Shown: in pieces, positions 8,398 through 16,951 of the stretch
Position numbering within the stretch: position 1 is the first letter of the stretch
How the letters are laid out: every line of letters starts with the position of its first letter
Source: JAZRZI01 sp045601325
GTDB lineage: Bacteria > Bacillota_I > Bacilli_A > RFN20 > CAG-826
Assembly (NCBI GenBank): GCA_045601325.1
Contig: JAZRZI010000028.1
Span: 1-17,648 of the forward strand
Length of the DNA: 17,648 bases
Reading direction: 5' to 3'
Notes under the pieces: generated by a model
What the model saw: only the letters and a program-made list of their open reading frames with translations
Database searches by the model: none
What the model was told of the DNA's origin: nothing
Made by a program: the position numbers and the translations under genes

Positions 8398-8417
8398 ATT
8401 TTAAAAGGATATTAATT

Positions 8418-9245
8418 ATGGTTAAGAAAAAAACAGGTCGATTATTTCTAATTATAATTTATGTGATCATTGGATGTATTTTGCTTGGTTATACAACATA
8501 TTGCTTAGTAAGCTGTTCTAATGACGCAAAATTATTTAAAGTTAGTTATATTAATAGCAACCCTGAATATGGTGAAGTATATCTCATTGGTGACGACCAA
8601 TATAAAGAAGGTCAAGAAGTCCATTTAGGCAGTATTTCTAATGAAGGATATTGCGTGGAAAGTTGGACTATTAATGATGAAGTTATTGGCACAGACCCTG
8701 ATGTTACTTTTATCATGCCTAATAACAATGTTGAAGTTCACGTTAACTTTGCCCCTAAAAAGTACAATGTTATCGTTGATTTCGGTAGCAACCCTCATGG
8801 TTCTGTTACAGGTGTAGGCAAGCATTTATATAAAGAAATTGTTACTTTAGCAGCAACTCCAGATATTGGTTACAAAGTACAATCTTGGTATAACTCTGTA
8901 ACAGGAGAATCATCCTATTCCGAGACTGTTATTTTTGAAATGCCATCTCATGATGTTAGATATAGCATCGCTTTTGCTCCTATTTTATATAACATCTCAG
9001 TCACTGGTGATGAAAACTTCTTAAAATACTTTTATTGTTATGGTGCGTATTCTTACACTTATGACAGCACATTTAATATTACATTCACTAAGAAAACACC
9101 TACTATCCCTGTAGTGATAGAAGGTATATATGATTATACAAATAATGTTATTGGCGAGTGCGTGCGCCCGGGCGAAGGCAATTACTTTGGTTTAATGCCT
9201 GCTCACGACTTGCATTTTTACGTTAAAACAACGCCTAACACATAA
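8418..9245 (+). CDS. Short family-B lipoprotein with three InlB-like repeats
   Basis: A 275-residue protein preceded by AAAAGGAT with a 7-base spacer. The N-terminus has an unusually long hydrophobic stretch (about 9-32) ending in LVSC (Cys33); IIGC (Cys20) is a less likely lipobox, and retention as a membrane anchor is possible. Repeats lie at about 39-114, 115-190 and 191-275. The third is distinctive: EGIYDYTNNVIGE followed by LMPAHDLHFYV matches the third repeat of the long family-B genes (GLYLYENGVKGE, then TMPDHDIVIF in the 13330 gene). It lacks the fourth repeat and the C-terminal domain of those genes, ending in TPNT. With the gene at 7843 it forms a short A-B pair at the head of the array. 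Confidence 0.83.
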   Translation: MVKKKTGRLFLIIIYVIIGCILLGYTTYCLVSCSNDAKLFKVSYINSNPEYGEVYLIGDDQYKEGQEVHLGSISNEGYCVESWTINDEVIGTDPDVTFIMPNNNVEVHVNFAPKKYNVIVDFGSNPHGSVTGVGKHLYKEIVTLAATPDIGYKVQSWYNSVTGESSYSETVIFEMPSHDVRYSIAFAPILYNISVTGDENFLKYFYCYGAYSYTYDSTFNITFTKKTPTIPVVIEGIYDYTNNVIGECVRPGEGNYFGLMPAHDLHFYVKTTPNT

Positions 9246-9272
9246 TACATATTTCGTTTAAGGAGAAAAGAT

Positions 9273-10388
9273 ATGAATTTGTTTAAAAGAAGATTCAAAA
9301 GATTTATTGTGGCCTTTCTAGGAGTGCTTTTTTTGACCTCTACTAATATATTAGTAGCATGCTCAAATTCGTCACATACTTTAACGCTTGTAAATAACAA
9401 TGAAGAAGGCGGAAATCTCTTTGGTGAAGGCACCTATAAAACCGGTAGCACAGTTAGCATTTCTAGTAAAGCGAATAAAGGATATAAATTTGTCTCTTGG
9501 GATATTGATGGAGAAGTCATTAAAACAAGTAGTGGTTCTTATTCCTTCAAGATGCCAAATAAGGATTTAACTATCTATGGTGACTTTGAATCAAAATCAT
9601 TCAACGTTGAAACGCTGGTTGAAGGCTACTTTGAAAAGGCAACTATAACGGGTGGTGGCATACATTATTATGGCGAAGATGTCACTCTTACAGCAGTGTT
9701 TAACGAGCCAGGTTTTGAAATTTCTGAATGGGTAATAAATAGAGAAGTGGTCGGAAGATATGTGAACACCATCACATTTAAAATGCCTCTTAAAAAAGTA
9801 GAGGTAATAGCGAGAGTTGATAGACAAACTATCATCGCTCACTACACTAGTAATATGTCTGGTTTCTCAGGACGTTCTACATATGAAGAAGGATATGAAG
9901 AACGCTTTTATAAGAATCACGAATATGGTTATTACTATGTGGCTGCTGGATTAGCAGATGAGTATATAAATCCAGTAACAGGAAAACACTTTGCTCCTAT
10001 TGTAGTTGATCAAGTCGATAAAGATGGAAATATCATAAAACATGGTAATGAACATTCATATCCTTATTTTGGGGGTGCTGGAATTGAAATAACCACAGGA
10101 GATGAAGATATTTATTTTCACACGACATTCTGTGACTATGTTAGTTTAAACATCACGTATACAACAGGCGGATATATATTTTTTGATGATCCTTTCCACT
10201 TTATAGAATTCAACTCAAAAGGGAAATTCTTTGTTGGCACGATGTGTTACAGCAGAGCGTATGCTTATTCGGGTTATAACTTTGTTGGATGGTATCTAAA
10301 TGGTGAGCTTTTATCTAGTGAAAAGAACCTTATTTACGAGATCGTGGAAGACGGAATATTGGAAGCTAGATACGAACCAAATAACTAG
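9273..10388 (+). CDS. Family-A InlB-repeat lipoprotein
   Basis: A 371-residue lipoprotein (lipobox LVAC, Cys30) with AAGGAGA at a good distance from its ATG. Repeat 1 (about 34-107) is canonical (GEGTYKTGS, ANKGYKFVSWDIDG, FKMPNKDLTIYG). Repeat 2 (about 108-185) is divergent (GGGIHYYGEDVTLTA, then FKMPLKKVEV). A middle domain (about 190-295) starts with YTSNMSGFSG and contains INPVTG, DQVDKDG and DEDIYFHTTFCDYVS. A final repeat-like module (FVGWYLNGELLSSEKN) ends in ARYEPNN. The whole order is repeated in the gene at 12220, its closest relative here. The gene's TAG stop overlaps the ribosome binding site of the next gene (TAGGAG), so the two are probably translated together. No catalytic motif is visible; a surface structural or adhesive role is inferred. 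Confidence 0.87.
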   Translation: MNLFKRRFKRFIVAFLGVLFLTSTNILVACSNSSHTLTLVNNNEEGGNLFGEGTYKTGSTVSISSKANKGYKFVSWDIDGEVIKTSSGSYSFKMPNKDLTIYGDFESKSFNVETLVEGYFEKATITGGGIHYYGEDVTLTAVFNEPGFEISEWVINREVVGRYVNTITFKMPLKKVEVIARVDRQTIIAHYTSNMSGFSGRSTYEEGYEERFYKNHEYGYYYVAAGLADEYINPVTGKHFAPIVVDQVDKDGNIIKHGNEHSYPYFGGAGIEITTGDEDIYFHTTFCDYVSLNITYTTGGYIFFDDPFHFIEFNSKGKFFVGTMCYSRAYAYSGYNFVGWYLNGELLSSEKNLIYEIVEDGILEARYEPNN

Positions 10389-10396
10389 GAGCAATC

Positions 10397-12214
10397 ATGA
10401 TAAAAAGAAAAAATATATTTATCGCTTTATTAGCCTTATTCACTGGTTTATCAACAGTGTCTTTAACTGCTTGTGACACCACAAAATATACGGTCACAAT
10501 TATCAACGAAACAGAAAATAGAGGAACCCTATATGGTGGTGGTTCCTATAAACCAGGTAAGCTAGTTACTCTATCTTCTTCCGCTAATAATGGTTATAAA
10601 CTTGATAAATGGGATATAGATGGAGAAATCATATCTACATCCAATAATTCATATACTTTTACAATGCCTGAAAAGGATATTGTTGTGAAAGGTAGCTTTG
10701 CTCCTAAACAATACAAAGTTAATATTGATAAAGATGATTGGCACTGCACCATTGAAGGTGAAGATTATTACGAATATGGTTCTACTGTCACTGTTAAGTG
10801 TATACCTAACAAAGGATATCGCTTTGTAAAGTGGAAAGAAACATCTAATAACATACCAGAATCAAACAGTTCAATTTATACATTCACTATGCCTGCTAAG
10901 TCAGTAAACCTAAATGCAAAAATTGAACTATGTGATTACTCAGTAAATATTATTGTTAATGATTCAGATCATATTAATGCTTGGCCATCATTTGATACTT
11001 CTATTTGTCATTATGGAGTTCAATATAGAATCGAATATAACATTTTGAATTCAACCGATAAAGAACACTACTCTCTTAAAGGCATGTATTTATACGATAA
11101 CGGAGTGAAAGGTGAAAAGATTAATGACCCAAATGGATATTTCACTATGCCTGATCGTGATATTACAATTTTCGTAGAAGTAGTGAGAGATTATAGTCTT
11201 CAAATTAACTATATTCCTAATTATGAAACTGCCTGGACAAAGTGGATGGAAGCAGGAACAGAATTAAGCTACACAACTATTCCGGTTAATAACGCTACAT
11301 ATAATGGTTGGTATGATAGAGATAGTGGTAAATTATTAACTTCCGACTATACCTATTCATTTACTATGCCCGCTCACGATATGAGAATCACAACTGTCTA
11401 TACTTTATTGGATGGCGATATTACTTTTGGTAAATTCCCTTGTTCAGAAGTGGAAGATAATAATTTAATCAAAGAATTAGATAAGATTAAAACAGTTAAC
11501 TTTAGTGGTTATATAGAATATGAAGGTAATGAATATATCTCTAATGATAAAGCTGACGCTCCTATTGGAGGAATATTACCTTCTAACTCAACTTTCTATC
11601 GCAAAACACATAAACGTGTTTACTATAAAGTCGAACCTATCAAATGGTATAAAGTTGGTGAATTCGAAGATGGTATTGCCGCTTTGATATGTCAACACAA
11701 TCTAGTTGGTATGACTTTAACTGAAAGCGATGTAAATATTAATTTATTAGTTGATTATAAAGACTCTTCTTTTAGAACATATCTCAATGGTGATTTCTAT
11801 AAGAATGCTTTCTCTAGCGAAGAGAAGAACAAGATTGTAAGAAGATATATAGATAAGAATGGACCTTTAGATGTCATCGATCCAATCGCAACTGGAAAAG
11901 AATATCTATTTGATTATGTTTTCTTACCTTCTGGTGAAGATTATAGAAAGTTACCTGCTATCGCTTCTCCAATGCAAGAATACTTGTTCTATGGTCTATT
12001 AACTGATTTTTCTCTTGATACATCCTCACATTATTATGCTTATAACACAACTATGTTAACTAATTTAATTCGTCAGTGGAACTTTATGCTTAGAGACTTT
12101 ACTGATGGTTATCAAATGTTTAGCAGTGGTGGTGGCGGTTCACAATACTTTACTAGTGTTTCTGTCGGCGTGAACTTATGTGTAAAACCAATGATTTTAG
12201 TGAAAGGACTTTAA
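10397..12214 (+). CDS. Family-B InlB-repeat lipoprotein with DUF6273-like C-terminal domain
   Basis: A 605-residue lipoprotein (lipobox LTAC, Cys26). Four divergent B-repeats occupy about 30-105, 106-182, 183-262 and 263-338. Each tends to close with a strand, F/T-M-P, D/H and a short strand. The C-terminal domain (about 340-605) opens with ITFGKFP, then GYIEYEGNEY, VEPIKWYKV, SSFRTYLNGDFY and AFSSEEKNKI, and ends in KPMILVKGL. This order (FGxYPQ, W-xVL-like strand, S-x-x-R-x-x-LN, AFs..E) is what I recall for DUF6273 domains of Firmicutes surface proteins. Here FGKFPC replaces the FGEYPQ of the two sister genes. The last codons (GTG AAA GGA CTT) also supply the ribosome binding site of the next gene. 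Function is unknown; surface exposure is inferred. Confidence 0.87.
   Translation: MIKRKNIFIALLALFTGLSTVSLTACDTTKYTVTIINETENRGTLYGGGSYKPGKLVTLSSSANNGYKLDKWDIDGEIISTSNNSYTFTMPEKDIVVKGSFAPKQYKVNIDKDDWHCTIEGEDYYEYGSTVTVKCIPNKGYRFVKWKETSNNIPESNSSIYTFTMPAKSVNLNAKIELCDYSVNIIVNDSDHINAWPSFDTSICHYGVQYRIEYNILNSTDKEHYSLKGMYLYDNGVKGEKINDPNGYFTMPDRDITIFVEVVRDYSLQINYIPNYETAWTKWMEAGTELSYTTIPVNNATYNGWYDRDSGKLLTSDYTYSFTMPAHDMRITTVYTLLDGDITFGKFPCSEVEDNNLIKELDKIKTVNFSGYIEYEGNEYISNDKADAPIGGILPSNSTFYRKTHKRVYYKVEPIKWYKVGEFEDGIAALICQHNLVGMTLTESDVNINLLVDYKDSSFRTYLNGDFYKNAFSSEEKNKIVRRYIDKNGPLDVIDPIATGKEYLFDYVFLPSGEDYRKLPAIASPMQEYLFYGLLTDFSLDTSSHYYAYNTTMLTNLIRQWNFMLRDFTDGYQMFSSGGGGSQYFTSVSVGVNLCVKPMILVKGL
12203..12208 (+). 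promoter_or_regulatory. Ribosome binding site inside the conserved VKGL tail (first copy)
   Basis: AAAGGA lies in the final Val-Lys-Gly-Leu codons of the 10397 gene and is 11 bases before ATG 12220. It decides that start over the longer open frame. Confidence 0.55.
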
Positions 12215-12219
12215 TATAT

Positions 12220-12297
12220 ATGAAAAGACTAAAGAAATTTCTAATTGCGTTAACATCTTTATTTAGCGTTGTTGCGTTATTCCCTCTTTCCGCTTGT
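12220..12297 (+). repeat. Near-identical signal-peptide segment, copy 1 (copy 2 at 15141-15218)
   Basis: The first 26 codons of the 12220 gene match those of the 15141 gene at 77 of 78 bases; the single difference is a silent TCT/TCC. The genes belong to different families and diverge directly after the lipobox cysteine. Confidence 0.9.
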
Positions 12298-13314
12298 GGT
12301 GGAGCAATGCACACATTAACAATAATAAATGAAAATGAAGATGGTGGCACTTTGCTAGGCGAAGGAAGATATAAGACTGGTAGCACAGTTGGTGTTTCCG
12401 CGAAAGCCAATAAAGAATATAAATTTTCTTCGTGGAATATCGAAGATGAGATTATTAAAACAAGCAATGGAACTTATTCTTTCAAAATGCCTAATAAAGA
12501 TTTAACTATCTATGGTAGTTTTGAATATAAATCATTCCAAGTTACAACTTCAGTTCCTGTATATTCATATGTCGTTGCTTCCATTAGTGGTGAAGGAACC
12601 TATAAAGTACACGATGCAGTCACTATTAATGTGACTTTTAATGAAGCGGACTATGAAGTTGATGAATGGACTGTTAATGATGAAATAGTTATGGGTTCTA
12701 ATAACTCGTTAACTTTTGAAATGCCTTTAAAAAAAGTTAAAGTGGGAATTAGAATTGATCATCGAAAAGTCAACGCGTATTTCACTAGTAACATTGAAGG
12801 ATTTTCTGGTTACTATACATGCCCTGAAGGAGCTTCTTGCAAAATGTATGCTAACATGAATAACAGCATGACCACTATAAGTCACACTGATGATGAAGGC
12901 TTAATTAATCCTAATACTGGTAGAAGGATGGCGGTAGAAAAGATTGACCAAGTCACTAGCGATGGCGAATTCATTGAAAATAACCACACATATCGTTCTG
13001 TCTATGACAATCCTTATATCTTTAACTTTAATCCTGGTAATGATGATGTGTATTTCCATATTATTTTTAGAGATTTTGTATCTTATATGTACTCTTCAGT
13101 GGGTAATGGAGGCATTATTTGTAATTATTTTTCTGATACAACTTATGGACAATGGCTTGTATTTGTTGGCACGGAAATAACTTTCCATAGTTGCGCCTAT
13201 GACAAATCTTCATTCTATGGCTGGTATATCGATGACGTTTTATATTCTTCTGAAGATACTATTTCAATTGTCTTAACCGAAAATCTTAATTTAGTAGCTA
13301 AATATTCTGATTAA
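12220..13314 (+). CDS. Family-A InlB-repeat lipoprotein with a family-B-like signal peptide
   Basis: A 364-residue lipoprotein (lipobox LSAC, Cys26). The reading frame is open 42 bases further upstream, but those codons overlap the previous gene. ATG 12220 lies 11 bases after AAAGGA (12203-12208) and starts the conserved lipoprotein signal. The mature part follows the 9273 gene closely: repeat 1 with FKMPNKDLTIYG, repeat 2 with FEMPLKKVKV, a middle domain with FTSNIEGFSG, INPNTG, DQVTSDG and DDVYFHIIFRDFVS, and a last module with YGWYIDDVLYSSED. The signal peptide instead equals that of family-B genes and is almost identical in DNA to that of the gene at 15141, so the gene looks mosaic. Repeat 1 has NKEYKF in place of the usual NKGYKF. 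Role as for its relative: surface protein, function unknown. Confidence 0.87.
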   Translation: MKRLKKFLIALTSLFSVVALFPLSACGGAMHTLTIINENEDGGTLLGEGRYKTGSTVGVSAKANKEYKFSSWNIEDEIIKTSNGTYSFKMPNKDLTIYGSFEYKSFQVTTSVPVYSYVVASISGEGTYKVHDAVTINVTFNEADYEVDEWTVNDEIVMGSNNSLTFEMPLKKVKVGIRIDHRKVNAYFTSNIEGFSGYYTCPEGASCKMYANMNNSMTTISHTDDEGLINPNTGRRMAVEKIDQVTSDGEFIENNHTYRSVYDNPYIFNFNPGNDDVYFHIIFRDFVSYMYSSVGNGGIICNYFSDTTYGQWLVFVGTEITFHSCAYDKSSFYGWYIDDVLYSSEDTISIVLTENLNLVAKYSD

Positions 13315-13329
13315 AGAAACGAGGTTTAT

Positions 13330-15135
13330 ATGAAAAGATTTAAGAAATTTCTAATAGCATTAACATCACTATTTAGTGTAGTAGCTTTATTCCCATTATC
13401 TGCTTGTAACGCTAAGATGCATACGCTTACGTTGGTAAATGAAAATGAAGCAGGCGGTTCTTTAACTGGCAGTGGAATATTTAAAACTGGTAGTCAAGTT
13501 ACTATTAGTTATACAGTGAATAAAGGCTATAAATTTGATAAATGGAATATTGATGGTGAAACTATCAAAATATCTAGTAAAGCATATACATTTAAAATGC
13601 CTGATAAAGATATCACTGTTAAAGGTAACTTTTTAGCTAAACAATATAAACTTAATATCCGTAACAACAATAATTGTGTGCTAGAAGGCAGTGGAACTTA
13701 CGATTGCGATAGCCAGGTAACAGTTAAATGTGAACCAAATAAGGGTTTTACATTTGCTAGTTGGATTGAAGAAGCTGATAAAAAAGAAATAGATGTTTCT
13801 AATAACTCTACTTACACATTTAAGATGCCTTCTCATGATGTTACTTTGAAAGTTAAACTTATTCAACAAACTTATTCTGCGACAATTATTCTCAGCAATC
13901 CGGAATATGGTTCAGCGCGAATTGATCATTCCGATGCTATTCCCTATGGCGAGTTTGTATGCATTAATTTTGATTTTAAATATATTGGTTATGATAAGTC
14001 TTATGGATTAGAAGGTCTTTATTTATATGAGAATGGAGTAAAAGGCGAAAAAATTAGTGATAATAATTGTTTTACTATGCCTGATCACGATATTGTAATT
14101 TTCGCTCAATTACAAATTGAATACCCTTTGGCATACAGTATCATTGATGAAAAGCTAGGCGCTGTATATGTTTCAAGCTGGGCTCCTGGCGATAAGGAAG
14201 TAGTTTTAACTACTTTAGAATGTGAATATTTTGATTTTATTGGATGGTATGATTGTAGCAATTATGAATGTCTCACTACTGAGTTAAGCTATAAATTTGT
14301 AATGCCTACCCATAGTGTCCGCTTAACAACAAGATATAAATCTCAAGAGACATCTATATCCTTTGGCGAATATCCTCAAACAATTGTAAAAGATAATGAT
14401 TTAGCAAAAGAACTAGATAAGATTGATGAATTAAATTCTAGAGGCTATATAGAGTATCAAGGTAACGAATATTATAGAGATTCAACATCTTTAGGAATAT
14501 CACCTAATAGTAATATCCCTTCAGGGGAATTACATACCTCAAAGTCAACATATTTTTATTTCAAGGTTGAACCTATTAAATGGTATAAAATTAACGAATT
14601 AAATGATGGCACATCTGTTTTATTATCCAAGGGTGCTTTAACTTGGAATCAATTGCAAGAAAGTGATATCGCTAATGGCAAATTAAATTATAAAAATAGT
14701 TCTTTTAGGACATATCTAAATACAACTTTCTATAACAACTCGTTCACAAGCGAAGAGAAAAATAAAATTCAAAAGATGTCTTTGAGTGATTGCGATACAA
14801 CTAACTCAGCAAGTAATGGTGGTTATATTGAAGATAAAGTCTTTATTCCTTGCAGAGATGATTTTGATTTACCATTCTTTGATTCGCCTTTTAACTATGT
14901 TTTAGTTGCAGGGCCTACAACTGACTACTCGTACGTACATAATAAGTATAAAACTTATTATTCTGATACTATGTTTACAAACTGCGATACGTGCTTTTCT
15001 AGTTACTTGTTAAGAGATTCTACAGATAAAGGTCAAAGTATTTGTTACTTCCATGATATAGAGAATAATTATATTTCTGATGAAGTTGGTATCGATATCA
15101 GCCTTAGACCTATGATATTTGTGAAAGGGCTTTAA
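13330..15135 (+). CDS. Family-B InlB-repeat lipoprotein with DUF6273-like C-terminal domain
   Basis: A 601-residue lipoprotein (lipobox LSAC, Cys26), with GAGG 5 bases before the ATG. Four B-repeats run from about 30 to 336. Repeat 1 is canonical (VNKGYKFDKWNIDG, FKMPDKDITVKG), and repeat 3 carries GLYLYENGVKGEKIS and TMPDHDIVIF. The C-terminal domain (about 340-601) has ISFGEYPQ, GYIEYQGNEYY, VEPIKWYKI, SSFRTYLNTTFYNNSF, SEEKNKI, DKVFIPCRDD and a final LRPMIFVKGL. The part between EEKNKI and the last ten residues varies strongly against the sisters at 10397 and 15141, while both flanks are conserved. The signal peptide has nearly the same amino acids as those at 12220 and 15141 but many synonymous differences from them. 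Confidence 0.87.
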   Translation: MKRFKKFLIALTSLFSVVALFPLSACNAKMHTLTLVNENEAGGSLTGSGIFKTGSQVTISYTVNKGYKFDKWNIDGETIKISSKAYTFKMPDKDITVKGNFLAKQYKLNIRNNNNCVLEGSGTYDCDSQVTVKCEPNKGFTFASWIEEADKKEIDVSNNSTYTFKMPSHDVTLKVKLIQQTYSATIILSNPEYGSARIDHSDAIPYGEFVCINFDFKYIGYDKSYGLEGLYLYENGVKGEKISDNNCFTMPDHDIVIFAQLQIEYPLAYSIIDEKLGAVYVSSWAPGDKEVVLTTLECEYFDFIGWYDCSNYECLTTELSYKFVMPTHSVRLTTRYKSQETSISFGEYPQTIVKDNDLAKELDKIDELNSRGYIEYQGNEYYRDSTSLGISPNSNIPSGELHTSKSTYFYFKVEPIKWYKINELNDGTSVLLSKGALTWNQLQESDIANGKLNYKNSSFRTYLNTTFYNNSFTSEEKNKIQKMSLSDCDTTNSASNGGYIEDKVFIPCRDDFDLPFFDSPFNYVLVAGPTTDYSYVHNKYKTYYSDTMFTNCDTCFSSYLLRDSTDKGQSICYFHDIENNYISDEVGIDISLRPMIFVKGL

Positions 15136-15149
15136 TACATATGAAAAGA
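15106..15149 (+). repeat. Near-identical gene-junction segment, copy 1 (copy 2 at 16917-16960)
   Basis: These 44 bases span the last codons (RPMIFVKGL), the stop, the 5-base gap and the first codons (MKR) of the next gene. They recur at 16917-16960 with one mismatch. A more diverged version of the junction lies at about 12186-12228. Confidence 0.9.
15124..15129 (+). promoter_or_regulatory. Ribosome binding site inside the conserved VKGL tail (second copy)
   Basis: AAAGGG in the last codons of the 13330 gene stands 11 bases before ATG 15141, the same geometry as at 12203. Confidence 0.55.
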
Positions 15150-16946
15150 CTAAAGAAATTTCTAATTGCGTTAACATCCTTATTTAGCGTTGTTGCGTTA
15201 TTCCCTCTTTCCGCTTGTAGTGGTGGTAAGATGCATACATTAACAATGATTAATGAATGTGAAGAGGGTGGCACGCTTAATGGTGAAGGAAGCTATAAGA
15301 CTGGAAGTCAAGTAACTATCTCCTATTCAGCGAATAAAGGCTATAAATTTGATAAATGGGATATAGATGGGGAAACTATCAAAATATCTAATAGAACTTA
15401 TACTTTCAAAATGCCTAATAAGGATATTACTGTTAAGGGTTCTTTTATTCCTAAAAAGTATGAAGTTAGAGTGCATCAATCCTATAACGCTGAAGTAATA
15501 GGTGAAGGTACTTATGACTATAATAGTGAAGTTACTCTTACTTGTATTCCTGATACTGGTTATCGTTTTTTAAATTGGTATGAAGAAGATAAAGGCACTG
15601 TATTATCCACTGAACAAATATACACTTTTAAAATGCCTGCAAAGGATATCGTTATTAATGCTGATACAGAAATGGCTGAATATAATGTCACTTTAGTGTG
15701 TAACGATCCATATCATGCAGATGTATTCTTATCAAGTAACTATCTCTATTATAACTACTCATACACCGTTCAAGTTTCATATAAGAACTTAAGTAACAAT
15801 GAATATTACGCCATTAAAGCTTTATACCTATATAACGATGGAACAAAAGGTGAACTCATATCTAATAATGCGACATTCGTTATGCCAGCACGTGATTGCA
15901 CAATATATGTGGAAATAGAAAGAACATATCGAGTTAGTTTTACTGGAGTGGAATCAATAGGATATAACACATATAACTTTGTTAACACTAAATACACTTT
16001 AAGTTGTATAGAATCAAAAACTTTAGAATTTATAGGTTGGTTTGACGACAAAGGCACTTTATTATCAAAAGAACATATTTATGATTATTACACAGTGGAC
16101 TATGACACTGATATTACTGGTAGATATAACTATGATTGCGGTGTTAGTTTTGGTGAATATCCACAAGATCTCGTTATAGATAATGATCTTATGGATGAAT
16201 TAGATAAGATCGATACTGTTAACTCTAAAGGTTACATTGAATATCAAGGCGAGCAATACTATAAAACTGGTGTATCTAGGATATCTATGGTGTGTTTAAA
16301 TTCCACACAAGAGAAGTATCAAGATTTCACCTATAGAGCGCGTTATTATAAAGTTAAACCAATATTGTGGCAAATAATGCATAAAGTACCTAATACTGAT
16401 TTAACACTTTTAATGAGTAAATATATATTGAACTATAAGACTAGCGAAGAAGAATTATCAGCGGATACATATTGCTATAAAGATAGTGCTGCTAGAGCAT
16501 ATTTAAATGGTGAATTCTTTAATAACTCTTTTTCAGAACTAGAAAAGTCAAAAATAGAAACAGTTGCAGTAGATGCGCTTGACACCATTAATGTGGTAGA
16601 TAAAGATACATATCAAGGAGACTATTATTACGAAAAAGTATTAATCCCTGGAGCGGCTGATTCTTTATATACTAACCCTAATAATTTTAACTATCTTAAG
16701 GATGAAATATATTTTTATAATTTTTTAACTTATGGTTTCTCCACTGATTTAGCGACAGGCACATCTAATAGTTATAACACTATATACCAACATAGTTTTA
16801 TCAAAAACTTTTCTTTGAGTACTTCCTTAGTTAGAGATGCATATAACAAAACATATAATTTCAGTGTCTATGGGCAAATTAATGAAACAAAAAATAGACG
16901 TATTTCTACATATATAAGACCAATGATATTTGTGAAAGGGCTTTAA
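15141..16946 (+). CDS. Family-B InlB-repeat lipoprotein with DUF6273-like C-terminal domain
   Basis: A 601-residue lipoprotein (lipobox LSAC, Cys26) starting 5 bases after the previous stop and using AAAGGG (15124-15129) inside that gene. Repeats: canonical repeat 1 (ANKGYKFDKWDIDG, FKMPNKDITVKG), repeat 2 (GEGTYDYNSEVTLTC, TGYRFLNWYE), repeat 3 (IKALYLYNDGTKGE, VMPARDCTIYVE) and a degenerate repeat 4 (LEFIGWFDDKGTLLS). The C-terminal domain from about 333 has VSFGEYPQ, GYIEYQGEQYY, VKPILWQIM, SAARAYLNGEFFNNSF and YEKVLIPG, ending in IRPMIFVKGL. The arginine of the S-x-x-R-x-x-LN motif is kept, but serine is replaced by alanine next to it. It is a third full-length B copy without an A partner. 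Confidence 0.87.
   Translation: MKRLKKFLIALTSLFSVVALFPLSACSGGKMHTLTMINECEEGGTLNGEGSYKTGSQVTISYSANKGYKFDKWDIDGETIKISNRTYTFKMPNKDITVKGSFIPKKYEVRVHQSYNAEVIGEGTYDYNSEVTLTCIPDTGYRFLNWYEEDKGTVLSTEQIYTFKMPAKDIVINADTEMAEYNVTLVCNDPYHADVFLSSNYLYYNYSYTVQVSYKNLSNNEYYAIKALYLYNDGTKGELISNNATFVMPARDCTIYVEIERTYRVSFTGVESIGYNTYNFVNTKYTLSCIESKTLEFIGWFDDKGTLLSKEHIYDYYTVDYDTDITGRYNYDCGVSFGEYPQDLVIDNDLMDELDKIDTVNSKGYIEYQGEQYYKTGVSRISMVCLNSTQEKYQDFTYRARYYKVKPILWQIMHKVPNTDLTLLMSKYILNYKTSEEELSADTYCYKDSAARAYLNGEFFNNSFSELEKSKIETVAVDALDTINVVDKDTYQGDYYYEKVLIPGAADSLYTNPNNFNYLKDEIYFYNFLTYGFSTDLATGTSNSYNTIYQHSFIKNFSLSTSLVRDAYNKTYNFSVYGQINETKNRRISTYIRPMIFVKGL
16935..16940 (+). promoter_or_regulatory. Ribosome binding site inside the conserved VKGL tail (third copy)
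   Basis: AAAGGG in the last codons of the 15141 gene stands 11 bases before ATG 16952. The surrounding 44 bases are a near-exact copy of those at 15106-15149. Confidence 0.55.
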
Positions 16947-16951
16947 TACAT

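Larger units (their letters stand above)
9273..15135 (+). repeat. Tandem duplication of a two-gene A-B lipoprotein cassette
   Basis: Two diverged units of about 2.9 kb stand head to tail: 9273-12214 and 12220-15135. Each holds one family-A gene (371 or 364 residues) followed by one family-B gene (605 or 601 residues) with the same domain order. DNA divergence is high, so the duplication is old outside the short homogenised segments. Confidence 0.75.

Noticed and set aside
12178..12219. Start at 12178 for the second long family-A lipoprotein
   Set aside because: It would overlap the preceding gene by 37 bases and put 14 polar residues before a textbook lipoprotein signal peptide that begins at ATG 12220.
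10397..16946. Diversity-generating retroelement with the variable B-protein C-termini as targets
   Set aside because: No reverse transcriptase or template repeat is in the window, and the differences between copies are not limited to adenine positions and include length changes. Ordinary divergence or recombination explains them better.
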